Part shown: in pieces, positions 27,028 to 35,128 of the stretch | Layout: every line of letters starts with the position of its first letter | How positions within the stretch are numbered: position 1 is the first letter of the stretch | Source: Nocardia cyriacigeorgica | GTDB taxonomy: Bacteria; Actinomycetota; Actinomycetes; Mycobacteriales; Mycobacteriaceae | Assembly: GCF_010868145.1 (NCBI RefSeq) | Contig: NZ_JAAGUY010000010.1 | Location: 62,001 to 126,000, forward strand | Direction: 5' to 3' | Length of the DNA stretch: 64,000 nucleotides | The notes under the pieces: generated by a model | Databases searched by the model: none | What the model was told of the DNA's origin: nothing | What the model saw: only the letters and a program-made list of their open reading frames with translations | Made by a program: the position numbers and the translations under genes

Positions 27028-28374
27028 TCAGCCCTGGTGAGGGATCGGGCGAGCGGCCATCATCCGCAGCACCTGAGCGGCGAACCGGCGCAATCCGCGC
27101 GCAGATCTGCGGCCGCGAGCAACCGACCAGACGTCGGTGGTGGTGGGAACCCCGAGCGCATGCCCGGTGAAGCGATCGTCGAGCCAGTCGGCCATGGTTG
27201 GTGTGCCGAGGAACTCCAGCGGCAGATGCAGGGCGAGGCGATCACGCAGGTAGTACACCTGTGCGCCGGCCGCACGATAGCGGGCGACGAGGGCGTCCAC
27301 ATCGGCGACGGCAATGACTTCATCGGGGATCGCCTGCAGAATCAGCATCGGCGCCTTGGGCGCGGTGCCGCCGGGCCGGATGTGGTCGAAAACCGCCTGG
27401 AGTTGTGGTTGTTCGACCAACTCGGCAATACCGCGGTCGCTGTGCCGGTCGACGTTCTTGCGTGCGAACTTGGCCAGCAACGGGAAAGTCGCCCGCGATT
27501 CGGCCTCGGTGAGCAGGCGCAGGAATCCGGGATGGAGCCGATCGGCGAGCAGCGCCCCCAATTCCGGGTAGGCGCGGCGCAATCCGGCGGTGTACACCGC
27601 GGCGAACCCCGCGTACATCGTCCCGTTCAACCGGACGAACGCGGCCGCGGGATCGCCGACCGGTGACCCGGCGACGGCCCCGACGATGTCGATATCGGGC
27701 GCATAGTCGGCAGCCACTTCCGCCGCCCACGCCGTCGCCAGCCCGCCACCGGAATAGCCCCACAGGCCGACGGGTGTCGCGGCGGACAGGCCGAGTGGCG
27801 CGAAATCCAATGCCGCGCGGACCCCGTCGAGCGTGCGATATCCGGGTTCGCGGCCTGCTCCGAAGTGACCGCGCATCCCCTCGTGGTCGGGGACGGAGAC
27901 AGCCCAGCCCCGGGCCAGCGCATGGGCGATGAGCGGGAATTCGAGCTGCGGAATCGCGCCGAACACCCGTGCTCCGCGACGTAACGCATACGACGGAAAG
28001 CAGGTGGAAGCGACGGCGTCGATGGCGCATTGAAACGAGACGAGCGGCCGGCCGATGCTGGGTTCGGCGCCGTGGGGAAGTAGCACGGTCGTCAGTGCGA
28101 CTTCGGCGTCGCCGTGCCGATCGCTGGTGCGGTAGAGCAGCTGCCATGCCCGCATGCGCTGCGGGATCCGGCCGAACCACGCCAATTCCACTGTGCGGGA
28201 GCGGATGACCGTGCCCGGGGCGGTCGCGGCGAAGTTCGGGGGCGGCACACAGAACGGGTCGTGCTCGACGCGTACCGGCGGCCCGGAGTCCGGATACGGA
28301 TCCGCTCGGCCCGCATACCCGCGGGTCCGGTGGTGCCACTCGCCCCCAGCTCGAAACGCCGCCTCGGTACTCAT
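27028..28374 (-). CDS. LIP-family lipase/esterase without a signal peptide
   Basis: 448 aa from ATG 28374, chosen because GGAAGGA lies 8 nt upstream. Alpha/beta-hydrolase of the secretory-lipase (LIP) family: nucleophile elbow GYSGGGLATAW (about residue 205), the upstream VPDHEGMRGHFGAGREPGYRTLDGVRA segment in short form VPDHEGMRG, and the late IPDEVIAVADVDAL (acid) and the His in LALHLPLEF. The family is mostly exported, but this protein begins MSTEAAFRAGGEWHHR with no signal, so it may be cytosolic. It is divergent from a PucR regulator 190 bp away, the likely controller. Confidence 0.82.
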   Translation of the reverse strand: MSTEAAFRAGGEWHHRTRGYAGRADPYPDSGPPVRVEHDPFCVPPPNFAATAPGTVIRSRTVELAWFGRIPQRMRAWQLLYRTSDRHGDAEVALTTVLLPHGAEPSIGRPLVSFQCAIDAVASTCFPSYALRRGARVFGAIPQLEFPLIAHALARGWAVSVPDHEGMRGHFGAGREPGYRTLDGVRAALDFAPLGLSAATPVGLWGYSGGGLATAWAAEVAADYAPDIDIVGAVAGSPVGDPAAAFVRLNGTMYAGFAAVYTAGLRRAYPELGALLADRLHPGFLRLLTEAESRATFPLLAKFARKNVDRHSDRGIAELVEQPQLQAVFDHIRPGGTAPKAPMLILQAIPDEVIAVADVDALVARYRAAGAQVYYLRDRLALHLPLEFLGTPTMADWLDDRFTGHALGVPTTTDVWSVARGRRSARGLRRFAAQVLRMMAARPIPHQG

Positions 28375-28564
28375 CGCGGTGATCCTTCCGAGGCGAAGTC
28401 GAGCTGTCGGCACAAATCTAGGTCGGTGCCGGGCAGCCCGTCACTACGTCGGCGGTACCAAGTGTTCGCGTCGGACTTGTCTCCGAAGACAGATTGTTGG
28501 GCATCGTTCGTCTTCGTGACCGGCGGAATTGCTGAAGCCCTAGTCGTCAGTAACAATCCGCGGC

Positions 28565-29767
28565 ATGGTTGTCGATCTTCCTCCGCTGGCCGGGGACGCC
28601 GCGATTCTCGATCGACTCGGTCGTGGGCTGCCCGATATCGCCGGTCGCATGCTCGCGGCCGGACTCGGTTCGACACCACCCGCCGCGGACCTTCCCGACG
28701 ACCACTTTCACGAAGTCGTACCGGCGATCCTGGCGTGCGGACACGCCTTCCTCCGGGCATTGCGCGAAGAACGTGAGTTCACCGATGCGGAAGTAGCGTT
28801 CCATGTCGCGCCGGTGGTGCACCGTCATGCGGCCGAACGGATCCCGCTGCGCCTGCTGGTGGATGCCATGCACGGTTCGGCGCAGCAACTGCTCAGGGAG
28901 TCGGCTCGTTCGGCCACCGCGGATGAGCTGGACGATCTGGTCGCCTTCGGCGCGCACCTGCTCGACCTGCTGCGCCGCATCAATATCGTGGTGTACGAGG
29001 CATATTCGGAACTCGAGCAATCGGTGTACCAGCCGGATCGCGAGGCTCGGCGCGCACTGTGTTCGGCACTGTTGCATGGTCTTCCGGTTGCCGAGCTCGC
29101 CGCGCGCGCGGATATCGCGCTGGCGGAGGACTATCGGGTGCTCGCGATCCTGCTCCGGCCCGAGGAGCAGTCCGCGCAGGTGGCAACCATGATTGCCCGG
29201 CGCAGGATGCGCGTATTGCAGTCGATCCTCGATGATCTCGTCGGTGCCGGGGCCTTGCACACGTTCGACGGGTCCGCGGGAATTGTCCTGCTGCCCAGTT
29301 CCGGCGCGCCCGACCTTGCCGGTCGCCTGTCACTCGCCACCGCCGGACGCATGGGCGGACCGGTCTTCCTCGCCGACGCGGGCACCGTCACCCGGGCGGA
29401 CCTGCCTGACGCCGCCGCCGAGGTCGCCGAGCTCGCCGAGCTGGCCCGCGCACTCGGCCGACCGGCCGGGGTCTACCGTCTCGACGACCTGCTCCTGGAG
29501 TACCAGCTCACCCGTCCCGGCCGGGCCCGTGACCGGCTCGCCGGTCGCATCGAACCACTGTCGGCTCGCCCGCACCTGCTGGCGGCGCTTGACGCCTACC
29601 TGCGGCACGGCACCGACCGTAAATCCGCCGCCGCCGAGGTCCACGTCCACCCGAACACCTTCAGCTATCGGATGCGCCGGATCGCCGAACTCACCGGCCT
29701 CGATCCCGCCGACCCCACCGACACCCGGCTGCTCGCCGCGGCGCTGACTGTCGATCGGGCGGGTTGA
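28565..29767 (+). CDS. PucR-family transcriptional regulator
   Basis: 400 aa. An N-terminal helical RsbRD/4-helix-like domain (about 1-160) with PLRLLVDAMHGSAQQLL, a central degenerate GGDEF-like CdaR part, and a C-terminal PucR helix-turn-helix (LLAALDAYLRHGTDRKSAA then VHVHPNTFSYRMRRIAELTG). Such regulators activate catabolic genes. Here the divergent gene is the LIP-type lipase. The stop codon is followed in the same frame by a degenerate copy of its own last 30 codons (29774-29866). Confidence 0.88.
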   Translation: MVVDLPPLAGDAAILDRLGRGLPDIAGRMLAAGLGSTPPAADLPDDHFHEVVPAILACGHAFLRALREEREFTDAEVAFHVAPVVHRHAAERIPLRLLVDAMHGSAQQLLRESARSATADELDDLVAFGAHLLDLLRRINIVVYEAYSELEQSVYQPDREARRALCSALLHGLPVAELAARADIALAEDYRVLAILLRPEEQSAQVATMIARRRMRVLQSILDDLVGAGALHTFDGSAGIVLLPSSGAPDLAGRLSLATAGRMGGPVFLADAGTVTRADLPDAAAEVAELAELARALGRPAGVYRLDDLLLEYQLTRPGRARDRLAGRIEPLSARPHLLAALDAYLRHGTDRKSAAAEVHVHPNTFSYRMRRIAELTGLDPADPTDTRLLAAALTVDRAG

Positions 29768-29773
29768 CTCGCA

Positions 29774-29866
29774 CGCCGCATCGCCGACTCACCGCGCCTC
29801 GACCTGGCTGGACCGACCGACACCCGGCGGTTCGCGGCGGCGCTTATCGCTGATCGGTCCGGTTGA
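29774..29866 (+). repeat. Degenerate in-frame tandem copy of the 3' end of the PucR gene
   Basis: In the same frame as the PucR gene and separated from its TGA by two codons, this stretch encodes RRIADSPRLDLAGPTDTR, RFAAALIADRSG and a TGA. The real C-terminus is RRIAELTGLDPADPTDTR, LLAAALTVDRAG and TGA: 19 of 30 residues identical, no gaps, both ending in TGA. It is a partial duplication now outside the reading frame's translated part. Confidence 0.85.
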
Positions 29867-29985
29867 CCCCATCGCAGGATCGCCAGGGACTTCTATTTCC
29901 ACCACTGAGACGACGATCACGGGATAATCGACCGTGACGAATCCCCATGCGCGGTGTCCAACACAGGAGCGGCGAGGAGGTGGGT

Positions 29986-30546
29986 GTGACCGCGACCGAG
30001 ACGACGACCGTGCCGGACGATGCGACCCTGGTCAGTCGGTCGAAGGACGGTGACGTCCGGGCCTATGAACAGCTGGTGCTGCGGTATCAGGGGCAGATGT
30101 TCCGGCTCGCGTCCAAGATGCTCGCTGACCGTGCCGAGGCGGAGGACGTGGTGCAGGAGGTCTTCCTCGCGGCCTGGCGGCGGTTGCGGCAGCTCAACGA
30201 CGACGCGGCATTCGTCGGCTGGCTGTACCGGATGACGACCAACCGGTGCCTGAACGTGATCCGCGGCCGTCGCCCGCATGTCGAGGTGGATCTGGACCTG
30301 ACCGAATCACCGCGTTCGGATATCCAGCCCGAGCACGCCACCCAAGTGAATACCCAGCTCGAAGCGCTCACTGCGGCGCTACAGGATCTGACGCCCGAAC
30401 AGCGGGCCTGCTGGCTGCTGCGCGAAGTGCACGGCCTGTCGTATGAAGAGATCGGAGACGTTGTCGGCGCGAAAACCACCGCGGTCCGCGGTCGCATTGC
30501 CCGCGCGCGAGCCCAACTGTCCGAGGTGATGAAGCCATGGCGGTGA
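29986..30546 (+). CDS. ECF-type RNA polymerase sigma factor
   Basis: 186 aa from GTG 29986, chosen because GAGGAGG (29974-29980) lies 5 nt upstream; an ATG at 29947 has no spaced ribosome site. Region 2 is visible as YEQLVLRYQGQMFRLASKML with DRAEAEDVVQEVFLAAW, region 4 as LTPEQRACWLLREVHGLSYEEIGDV ending ARAQLSEVMKPW. No extra C-terminal domain. It heads a ten-gene operon; its 3' end overlaps by 10 nt the gene for a zinc-motif protein that is its likely anti-sigma factor. It should direct polymerase to envelope-stress promoters, possibly its own. Confidence 0.92.
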   Translation: MTATETTTVPDDATLVSRSKDGDVRAYEQLVLRYQGQMFRLASKMLADRAEAEDVVQEVFLAAWRRLRQLNDDAAFVGWLYRMTTNRCLNVIRGRRPHVEVDLDLTESPRSDIQPEHATQVNTQLEALTAALQDLTPEQRACWLLREVHGLSYEEIGDVVGAKTTAVRGRIARARAQLSEVMKPWR

Positions 30547-31211
30547 ACGAGACGACCGAGCAGGACTATGTCCTGCCGTGCGGCCGTGAACTGGAACAGG
30601 TGTGGGACCGGCTCGACGCCGTCGAGGCCGGCCACGCCGATGAACATGAGCTGAGCTGCCCGCATTGCGCGGCCGCACGCGACAGCTTGCTGGCGCTTCG
30701 CGCGGCGACCAGGCAGATGATCGAGGAACCGGTGCCGCCGCCGGACTTGGTTGGTCGGATCATGTCGGCGGTGCGGGCCGAGGTCCGCCGTGGTCGCACG
30801 CTGGACGTGCCGACGCCGGAGCCCGGCGCGGTGGAGGTGAGCGAGCAGGCGGTGAGCACGGTGCTGCGGTACGCCGCCGATTCGGTGCCGGGCGTGCGCG
30901 CGCGTCGCTGCCGGGTGCGTCCGGCGGGAGTCGGCGCGGATGGCGAGCATGTGGTGGATGTGGATCTATCGATTGCGGTGCGCTTCGGCCCGACGGCGGT
31001 GGCCGAGTTGATGTCGATCGTGCGCGAACGTGTCACCGCGGCACTCCCCGCCCGCATCGGGTTGATCCTGCACCGGCTCGATCTGACCATCGTCGATATC
31101 TATGAGGATCCGTCGGCCGGATGGGCCACCGCAGACGGGAACGTGGCCGCCGACGATGGTTCCCTCGAAAGGGACCCGAGCGCGGAGGAATCCGGGGGAG
31201 ACCAGCCATGA
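30537..31211 (+). CDS. Zinc anti-sigma-type (ZAS) motif fused to an Asp23/Gls24 domain
   Basis: 224 aa. The N-terminus has Cys15, then His37-x3-Cys41-x2-Cys44 (HELSCPHC), the same residue spacing as the zinc ligands of RsrA-type ZAS anti-sigma factors. A linker and helix (DLVGRIMSAVRAEVRRG) follow, then an Asp23/Gls24 domain (about residues 98-195: VSEQAVSTVLRYAADSVPGV, VVDVDLSIAVRFGPTAVAEL, LDLTIVDIYED). The 10-nt overlap with the sigma gene and ATGA coupling to the next Asp23 gene indicate one unit. Inference: it holds the sigma factor inactive and senses stress through the Asp23 network. No membrane segment, unlike most ZAS proteins. Confidence 0.82.
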   Translation: MAVNETTEQDYVLPCGRELEQVWDRLDAVEAGHADEHELSCPHCAAARDSLLALRAATRQMIEEPVPPPDLVGRIMSAVRAEVRRGRTLDVPTPEPGAVEVSEQAVSTVLRYAADSVPGVRARRCRVRPAGVGADGEHVVDVDLSIAVRFGPTAVAELMSIVRERVTAALPARIGLILHRLDLTIVDIYEDPSAGWATADGNVAADDGSLERDPSAEESGGDQP

Positions 31212-31579
31212 CCGGTCCGGTATCAGTGCTCATCGAAACCCCGGTCGTGGCAGCCGTCGCCGCGTACGCCGCCCGCTCCACGCCCGGTGTGGTGCGGCTG
31301 GAACCGGGCGTGCGTGGCCTGGTCACCACCTTGGTGCGGGCAGGCAGGCAGCGCTGGCTCGCCACGGACCCTGCGCCCTCGGAGGGCGTGCGTGTGCGAC
31401 GCACGGAGATGGGGCGCCTGCTGGTTCAGGTCGATGTCGTGATCTCGGGCGACCGTCACGCGGGCGAGGTCGGCCGTGCCGTGCAGCGAGAAGTGGCGGC
31501 GGTGGTGCGCGCGCAGACCGGACAGGACGTGGACGAGGTCGTCGTGTCGATTCTCGATATCGAACCGGAGCCGCGCTGA
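31208..31579 (+). CDS. Asp23/Gls24-family-like protein
   Basis: 123 aa from ATG 31208, which overlaps the previous stop codon (ATGA). A single domain: IETPVVAAVAAYAARSTPGVVRLEPG, then VRVRRTEMGRLLVQVDVVISGD and a helical end with EVGRAVQREVAAVV and VDEVVVSILDIEPEP. This is the Asp23 fold pattern (an opening helix ending in PGV, two beta strands, a helix, a final VDVxVxDI strand), although more divergent than the gene at 31992. No membrane helix. Probably interacts with the other Asp23 proteins of the operon. Confidence 0.75.
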   Translation: MTGPVSVLIETPVVAAVAAYAARSTPGVVRLEPGVRGLVTTLVRAGRQRWLATDPAPSEGVRVRRTEMGRLLVQVDVVISGDRHAGEVGRAVQREVAAVVRAQTGQDVDEVVVSILDIEPEPR

Positions 31580-31896
31580 TGGCGGACGAGGAAACCATCG
31601 ACAAGATCATCGGTGCGGTCGAAGGAATCTCCGGACTGCGGCCCGCGACACCGATCGTGCGTGAGAACGCGAGCTGGTGGCCGTGGGACGCCCGCACCTA
31701 CGCGGTCGATGTCACCGATGACGCCGTGCAGGTCAGGGTCGTCGCGGCCGCACTGCCACTACCTCCGCTACTCGATCTCGCGAGCGAGGCGATTCGGCCC
31801 GTCCTGACGGGTACTCCATGGGAGCAGGCCACGCTGCGGCTAGTGGTCACCGAGCTCGACGCGGCCGCTTTCGCCGAGGAAGGAACTGTGGGCTGA
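31579..31896 (+). CDS. Small hypothetical protein of the Asp23 operon
   Basis: 105 aa. Starts within the previous stop (TGATG). Contains IIGAVEGISGLRPATPIVRE, YAVDVTDDAVQVRVVAAALPLPPLL and LRLVVTELD, which suggests a shortened Asp23-like fold or a partner domain; no named family was recognised with certainty. Cytosolic. Followed by a 95-bp gap before the next gene. Confidence 0.7.
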   Translation: MADEETIDKIIGAVEGISGLRPATPIVRENASWWPWDARTYAVDVTDDAVQVRVVAAALPLPPLLDLASEAIRPVLTGTPWEQATLRLVVTELDAAAFAEEGTVG

Positions 31897-31991
31897 GCCA
31901 GAGGGCCCGCCCGTGACGAGCACGCGGATCGGGTGTCGATCAGAGTGCGGGACCGAATCCGCTGCATCCCAAAGGAATCAGGAGGAACACC

Positions 31992-32477
31992 ATGACCGCC
32001 GCTACCGAGAAGACCACCCCGAACAACACCGATTCCGGCGCGAGCGGCGCCGAGAAAGCCACGGTAAAGAAGGAGCACGCGCTGTTCAGCGAGCTCGGCA
32101 CCACCACCATCTCCGACATCGTGGTACAGAAGGTGGCCGGTCTGGCCGCCCGCGAGGTACGCGGTGTACACAATCTCGGCGGTAGCACCGCCCGAGCGTT
32201 CGGCACCCTCCGCGACCGCATCCCAGGCGCCTCCGCCAGTATCGGACAGGGAGTTTCGGTGGAGGTGGGCGAGACGCAGGCGGCCGTCGATCTGGAGATC
32301 GTCGTCGAATACGGCGCCGCCATCGCCGAAGTGGCGCGCGCGGTGCGCCGCAATGTGATCACCGCGATCGAGCAGATGACCGCGCTGCAGGTCGTCGAGG
32401 TCAATATCAATGTCAACGATGTGTTCATTCCGGGTGACGACGATGACGCCGACGCGCCGGTCGCGCGGGTGCAGTAG
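31992..32477 (+). CDS. Asp23/Gls24-family envelope-stress protein
   Basis: 161 aa. A disordered Thr/Ala/Lys-rich N-terminal 35 residues precede a canonical Asp23 domain: GTTTISDIVVQKVAGLAARE, VRGVHNLGG, VSVEVGETQAAVDLEIVVEYG, VARAVRRNVITAIEQMTALQ and VVEVNINVNDVFIP. AGGAGG precedes the ATG. In firmicutes Asp23 is held at the membrane by AmaP and marks envelope stress; here AmaP- and DUF2273-like proteins are encoded downstream. The most canonical Asp23 member of the operon. Confidence 0.92.
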   Translation: MTAATEKTTPNNTDSGASGAEKATVKKEHALFSELGTTTISDIVVQKVAGLAAREVRGVHNLGGSTARAFGTLRDRIPGASASIGQGVSVEVGETQAAVDLEIVVEYGAAIAEVARAVRRNVITAIEQMTALQVVEVNINVNDVFIPGDDDDADAPVARVQ

Positions 32478-32510
32478 CCGGCGACCGGGCTCAGCGAAGA
32501 GGAGTCGACT

Positions 32511-32699
32511 GTGAACGCCACAACGATATGCCTGGCGATCGGTATCGCTGTCGGATTCGCCGCTGCCTTCGGCGGATTCGGCGCGTTCCTGATCGTGCTG
32601 GTGTTCGCCGCGCTCGGCCTGGTGGTCGGCCGCTGGCTCGACGGCGAACTCGACCTCGCCGGGCTGGTCCGGTCCGCGCAGAATAAGGGCAGGCGATGA
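32511..32699 (+). CDS. Small membrane protein, DUF2273-like, of the Asp23 operon
   Basis: 62 aa from GTG 32511 with GAGGAG about 7 nt upstream. Two closely spaced hydrophobic helices (ICLAIGIAVGFAAAFGGFGA and FLIVLVFAALGLVVGRWLDG) separated by a short Gly-rich turn, and a charged tail LVRSAQNKGRR. Size, topology and position match the DUF2273 proteins of asp23-amaP operons. Overlaps the next gene by 4 nt (ATGA). Confidence 0.75.
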   Translation: MNATTICLAIGIAVGFAAAFGGFGAFLIVLVFAALGLVVGRWLDGELDLAGLVRSAQNKGRR

Positions 32700-33022
32700 C
32701 GGGCGCCGCGGTTCCGGTCGAGCTGCCCGGTCGGACCACTATCAGTGAACGGGTGGTCCGCCGGATCGCTGCGCACGCCGCCCTTGAGGTGCCGGGTGTC
32801 GATCGCGGTGTCAAAGTCGAGGCCACCGTCTCCGGTGATCGGGCCGCGCTTGCCGTGCGGCTGCCGGTTCGCTTTCCGGAGCCAGTGGGCAGGGTGACCG
32901 AGGAATGCCGCGCCCATCTGCGTGAGCGCACCGCCGAACTGACGGGAATCGGAGTCTCGCGGGTCGACATCGTGGTCTCGGAGTTGACCACCGAAACCAT
33001 TGTCCCCGGGAGGGTTCAGTGA
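32696..33022 (+). CDS. Asp23/Gls24-family protein
   Basis: 108 aa, an almost minimal Asp23 domain: GRTTISERVVRRIAAHAALEVPGV, then a beta strand pair AALAVRLPVRFP, a helix RVTEECRAHLRERTAELTGIGV and the final strand SRVDIVVSEL. Overlaps both neighbours by 4 nt (ATGA and GTGA), consistent with strict co-translation. Cytosolic. Confidence 0.85.
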   Translation: MTGAAVPVELPGRTTISERVVRRIAAHAALEVPGVDRGVKVEATVSGDRAALAVRLPVRFPEPVGRVTEECRAHLRERTAELTGIGVSRVDIVVSELTTETIVPGRVQ

Positions 33023-33558
33023 TCCGCAGGCCGCGGCGCGCATGGCCCGCTGCCATCATTGCGGTGGTGGTACTGGCGGCGTGCGTCGCGGTGATCGTAT
33101 CGTTGGTGCAGCGGCTGATCGGTACGCACGAATACCTGTCCTACGACAGTGTCGCCGGTGAGGTGCACGGCATCACCTGGAACGAGCTGCCGGTGCTGGT
33201 CGGTGGGATCGTAGCCCTGGCCATCGGGGTGGTGTTGCTGGTGATCGCATTGCTGCCGGGGCGTGCGAAGGTGCTGCCGTTGACCGGCAGCGACGACGGC
33301 ATGGAGGCGGGGGTGAGTCAGTCTGGTCTGCGAACCCTGTTGCGCACCAGCGCCTCCGGGGTCGACGGGGTGACCTCGGCGCGAGTGAAGGTGCGCCACG
33401 ATGTCGTCATGGTGATCGCGCGCACCGACCGGCACGACAATGCCGGGCTCGCCGACACGATCTGCGATACCGTCACCGGCCGCGTGCAGCAGGTCGGCCA
33501 TCCGGTGAAGCGGGTGAAGGCGAAGCTGCACGGACCCAAGGCCGGGGGGCTCCGATGA
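33019..33558 (+). CDS. DUF6286-type membrane protein of the Asp23 operon
   Basis: 179 aa. Two membrane helices (AAIIAVVVLAACVAVIVSLV at about 11-30 and VLVGGIVALAIGVVLLVIAL at about 58-77) flank a loop of about 25 residues, followed by a cytosolic domain (about 80-175) with SGLRTLLRTSASGVDGVTSARVKV and a late helix-strand, similar to DUF6286. Probably a membrane anchor for the Asp23 proteins. Coupled to both neighbours by 4-nt overlaps. Confidence 0.8.
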   Translation: MIRRPRRAWPAAIIAVVVLAACVAVIVSLVQRLIGTHEYLSYDSVAGEVHGITWNELPVLVGGIVALAIGVVLLVIALLPGRAKVLPLTGSDDGMEAGVSQSGLRTLLRTSASGVDGVTSARVKVRHDVVMVIARTDRHDNAGLADTICDTVTGRVQQVGHPVKRVKAKLHGPKAGGLR

Positions 33559-34130
33559 GCAAGCTCAATCGGCCCGCCGGAGTGAATCGGACGTTGATCG
33601 GCCTGACCGGGATCATCTCGGTCGCGGCCGGTGCTTACGCCCTTGCTGCCCACTTCGGGCAGCTGGGCTGGGTGGACCGCGATTCGACGTTGGTCCCGGG
33701 CTCCGCCGCCCCACCCACCGGGGTGTTCGTGGCGGTGATCGCCGGCGCGGTGATCCTCGGGCTGCTGTGCCTGCGCTGGCTGTTCGCGCAGATCTTCCGG
33801 ATGCCGAAGGCGCGGTCGTGGCGGCTCGAAGCCGACGAATCGACCGGGAAGACAGTCATGGCGTCGTCGACGGCCGCAGCACCGGTGGCCGCCGACATCG
33901 CAGCCTTCGACGATGTGCGCTCGGCCTCGGCCTGGTTGACCGGAACGCGGTGGGCCCCGCAGCTGCATCTGACCGTCACCGCGGAGCCGCATACCGATGT
34001 GGGGCTGCTGCGCGGGCGCATCCTCGACGAGGCTGTGCCCAGGCTCCGGCAGGCACTCGAAGTCGAGACGATCCCGGTGACACTGGAGCTGAGTTTCGCC
34101 GATGCGGGTGAACGTCCTCGGTTGGGCTGA
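33555..34130 (+). CDS. AmaP-like alkaline-shock membrane anchor protein
   Basis: 191 aa. Two N-terminal membrane helices (TLIGLTGIISVAAGAYALAA at about 12-31 and VFVAVIAGAVILGLLCLRWL at about 56-75) joined by an external loop, then a cytosolic domain (about 80-190) with SWRLEADESTGKTVMASSTA and WAPQLHLTVTAEPHTD, the layout of AmaP. Last gene of the operon 29986-34130. In Staphylococcus AmaP tethers Asp23 beside the membrane; that role is inferred here. Confidence 0.78.
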   Translation: MSKLNRPAGVNRTLIGLTGIISVAAGAYALAAHFGQLGWVDRDSTLVPGSAAPPTGVFVAVIAGAVILGLLCLRWLFAQIFRMPKARSWRLEADESTGKTVMASSTAAAPVAADIAAFDDVRSASAWLTGTRWAPQLHLTVTAEPHTDVGLLRGRILDEAVPRLRQALEVETIPVTLELSFADAGERPRLG

Positions 34131-34280
34131 TCCGGGCGGTTCATCGGCGGGGACGGCTGGTCGCGGGAGCCTGGATTCGACGAGGCGAGCCGGCAGCGGT
34201 GTCTCCACCCTGTGTCGTGCGACGAATCGCGCCCGATAGCCTGACGATATGACGAGTTCGGCGACCAGACAGCGGGCGCG

Positions 34281-35024
34281 GTGAGGACGGACTGGCACGC
34301 CCGTCCCGGGCGGATCGGGGTGCTCACCGGCGCAGGCATCTCCACTGATTCCGGGATCCCTGATTTTCGCGGCCCGCGCGGCGTCTGGACGAAGGATCCG
34401 ATCGCCGAACTGCTGTCGACCTACGACAACTACCTCGCCGACGCCGAGCTGCGCGAGCGGTCCTGGCTGGCCCGTCGTGACAATCCCGCATGGCACGCTC
34501 GTCCCAATGCCGCGCACACCGCGCTGGTCGAGCTCGACCGGGCTCGCACCGTCACGATCATCACCCAGAATGTGGACCGCCTGCATCAGCGTGCGGGCTC
34601 CCCGCCCAGCGGGGTGATCGAGATCCACGGCAATATGTTCGACGTTGTCTGCGTCGGCTGTGACTATCGCTCCACCATGGCCGCGACCCTCGACCGTGTC
34701 GCCGCGGGCGAGTCCGACCCGCCGTGCCCGCACTGCGGAGGCATCCTCAAAGCGGGCACGGTGATGTTCGGGCAGGCGATGGATCCGCGCACCATGCTGA
34801 AGGCGACGATCACCGCCGAGTCGAGCGATATCTTCCTCGCGGTCGGGACCTCGCTGCAGGTCGAACCGGCGGCTTCGCTGTGTGCGCTCGCGGTGGACAA
34901 CGGGGCGGATCTCGTCATCGTCAATGCCGAGCCGACGCCCTATGACGGCCTCGCGACCGAAGTCATTCGCGAACCGATCGGTACCGCATTACCAGAGCTC
35001 GTCTCGCGCATTCTCGGCTACTAG
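34281..35024 (+). CDS. Sirtuin, NAD-dependent protein deacylase
   Basis: 247 aa from GTG 34281; a nearby ATG at 34249 is in another frame and stops. All sirtuin motifs are present: GAGIS (18-22), GIPDFRG (25-31), TQNVDRLHQRAG (95-106), catalytic His116 in EIHGNMF, and the zinc Cys 124, 127, 149 and 152 (CVGC and CPHC). Class III/CobB-like. It removes acyl groups from lysines using NAD. It lies 150 bp after the Asp23 operon; a functional link is not shown. Confidence 0.93.
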   Translation: MRTDWHARPGRIGVLTGAGISTDSGIPDFRGPRGVWTKDPIAELLSTYDNYLADAELRERSWLARRDNPAWHARPNAAHTALVELDRARTVTIITQNVDRLHQRAGSPPSGVIEIHGNMFDVVCVGCDYRSTMAATLDRVAAGESDPPCPHCGGILKAGTVMFGQAMDPRTMLKATITAESSDIFLAVGTSLQVEPAASLCALAVDNGADLVIVNAEPTPYDGLATEVIREPIGTALPELVSRILGY

Positions 35025-35128
35025 CGGCCGGGTCGCGTTCTACTGATTCGGCTCGGCGCTGAAAGTGGAAAGTGTTGGTGCTGGCGCTATGTGGTGGCTT
35101 TCCGTCGCTGACCAGGTCCTTGATCTCG

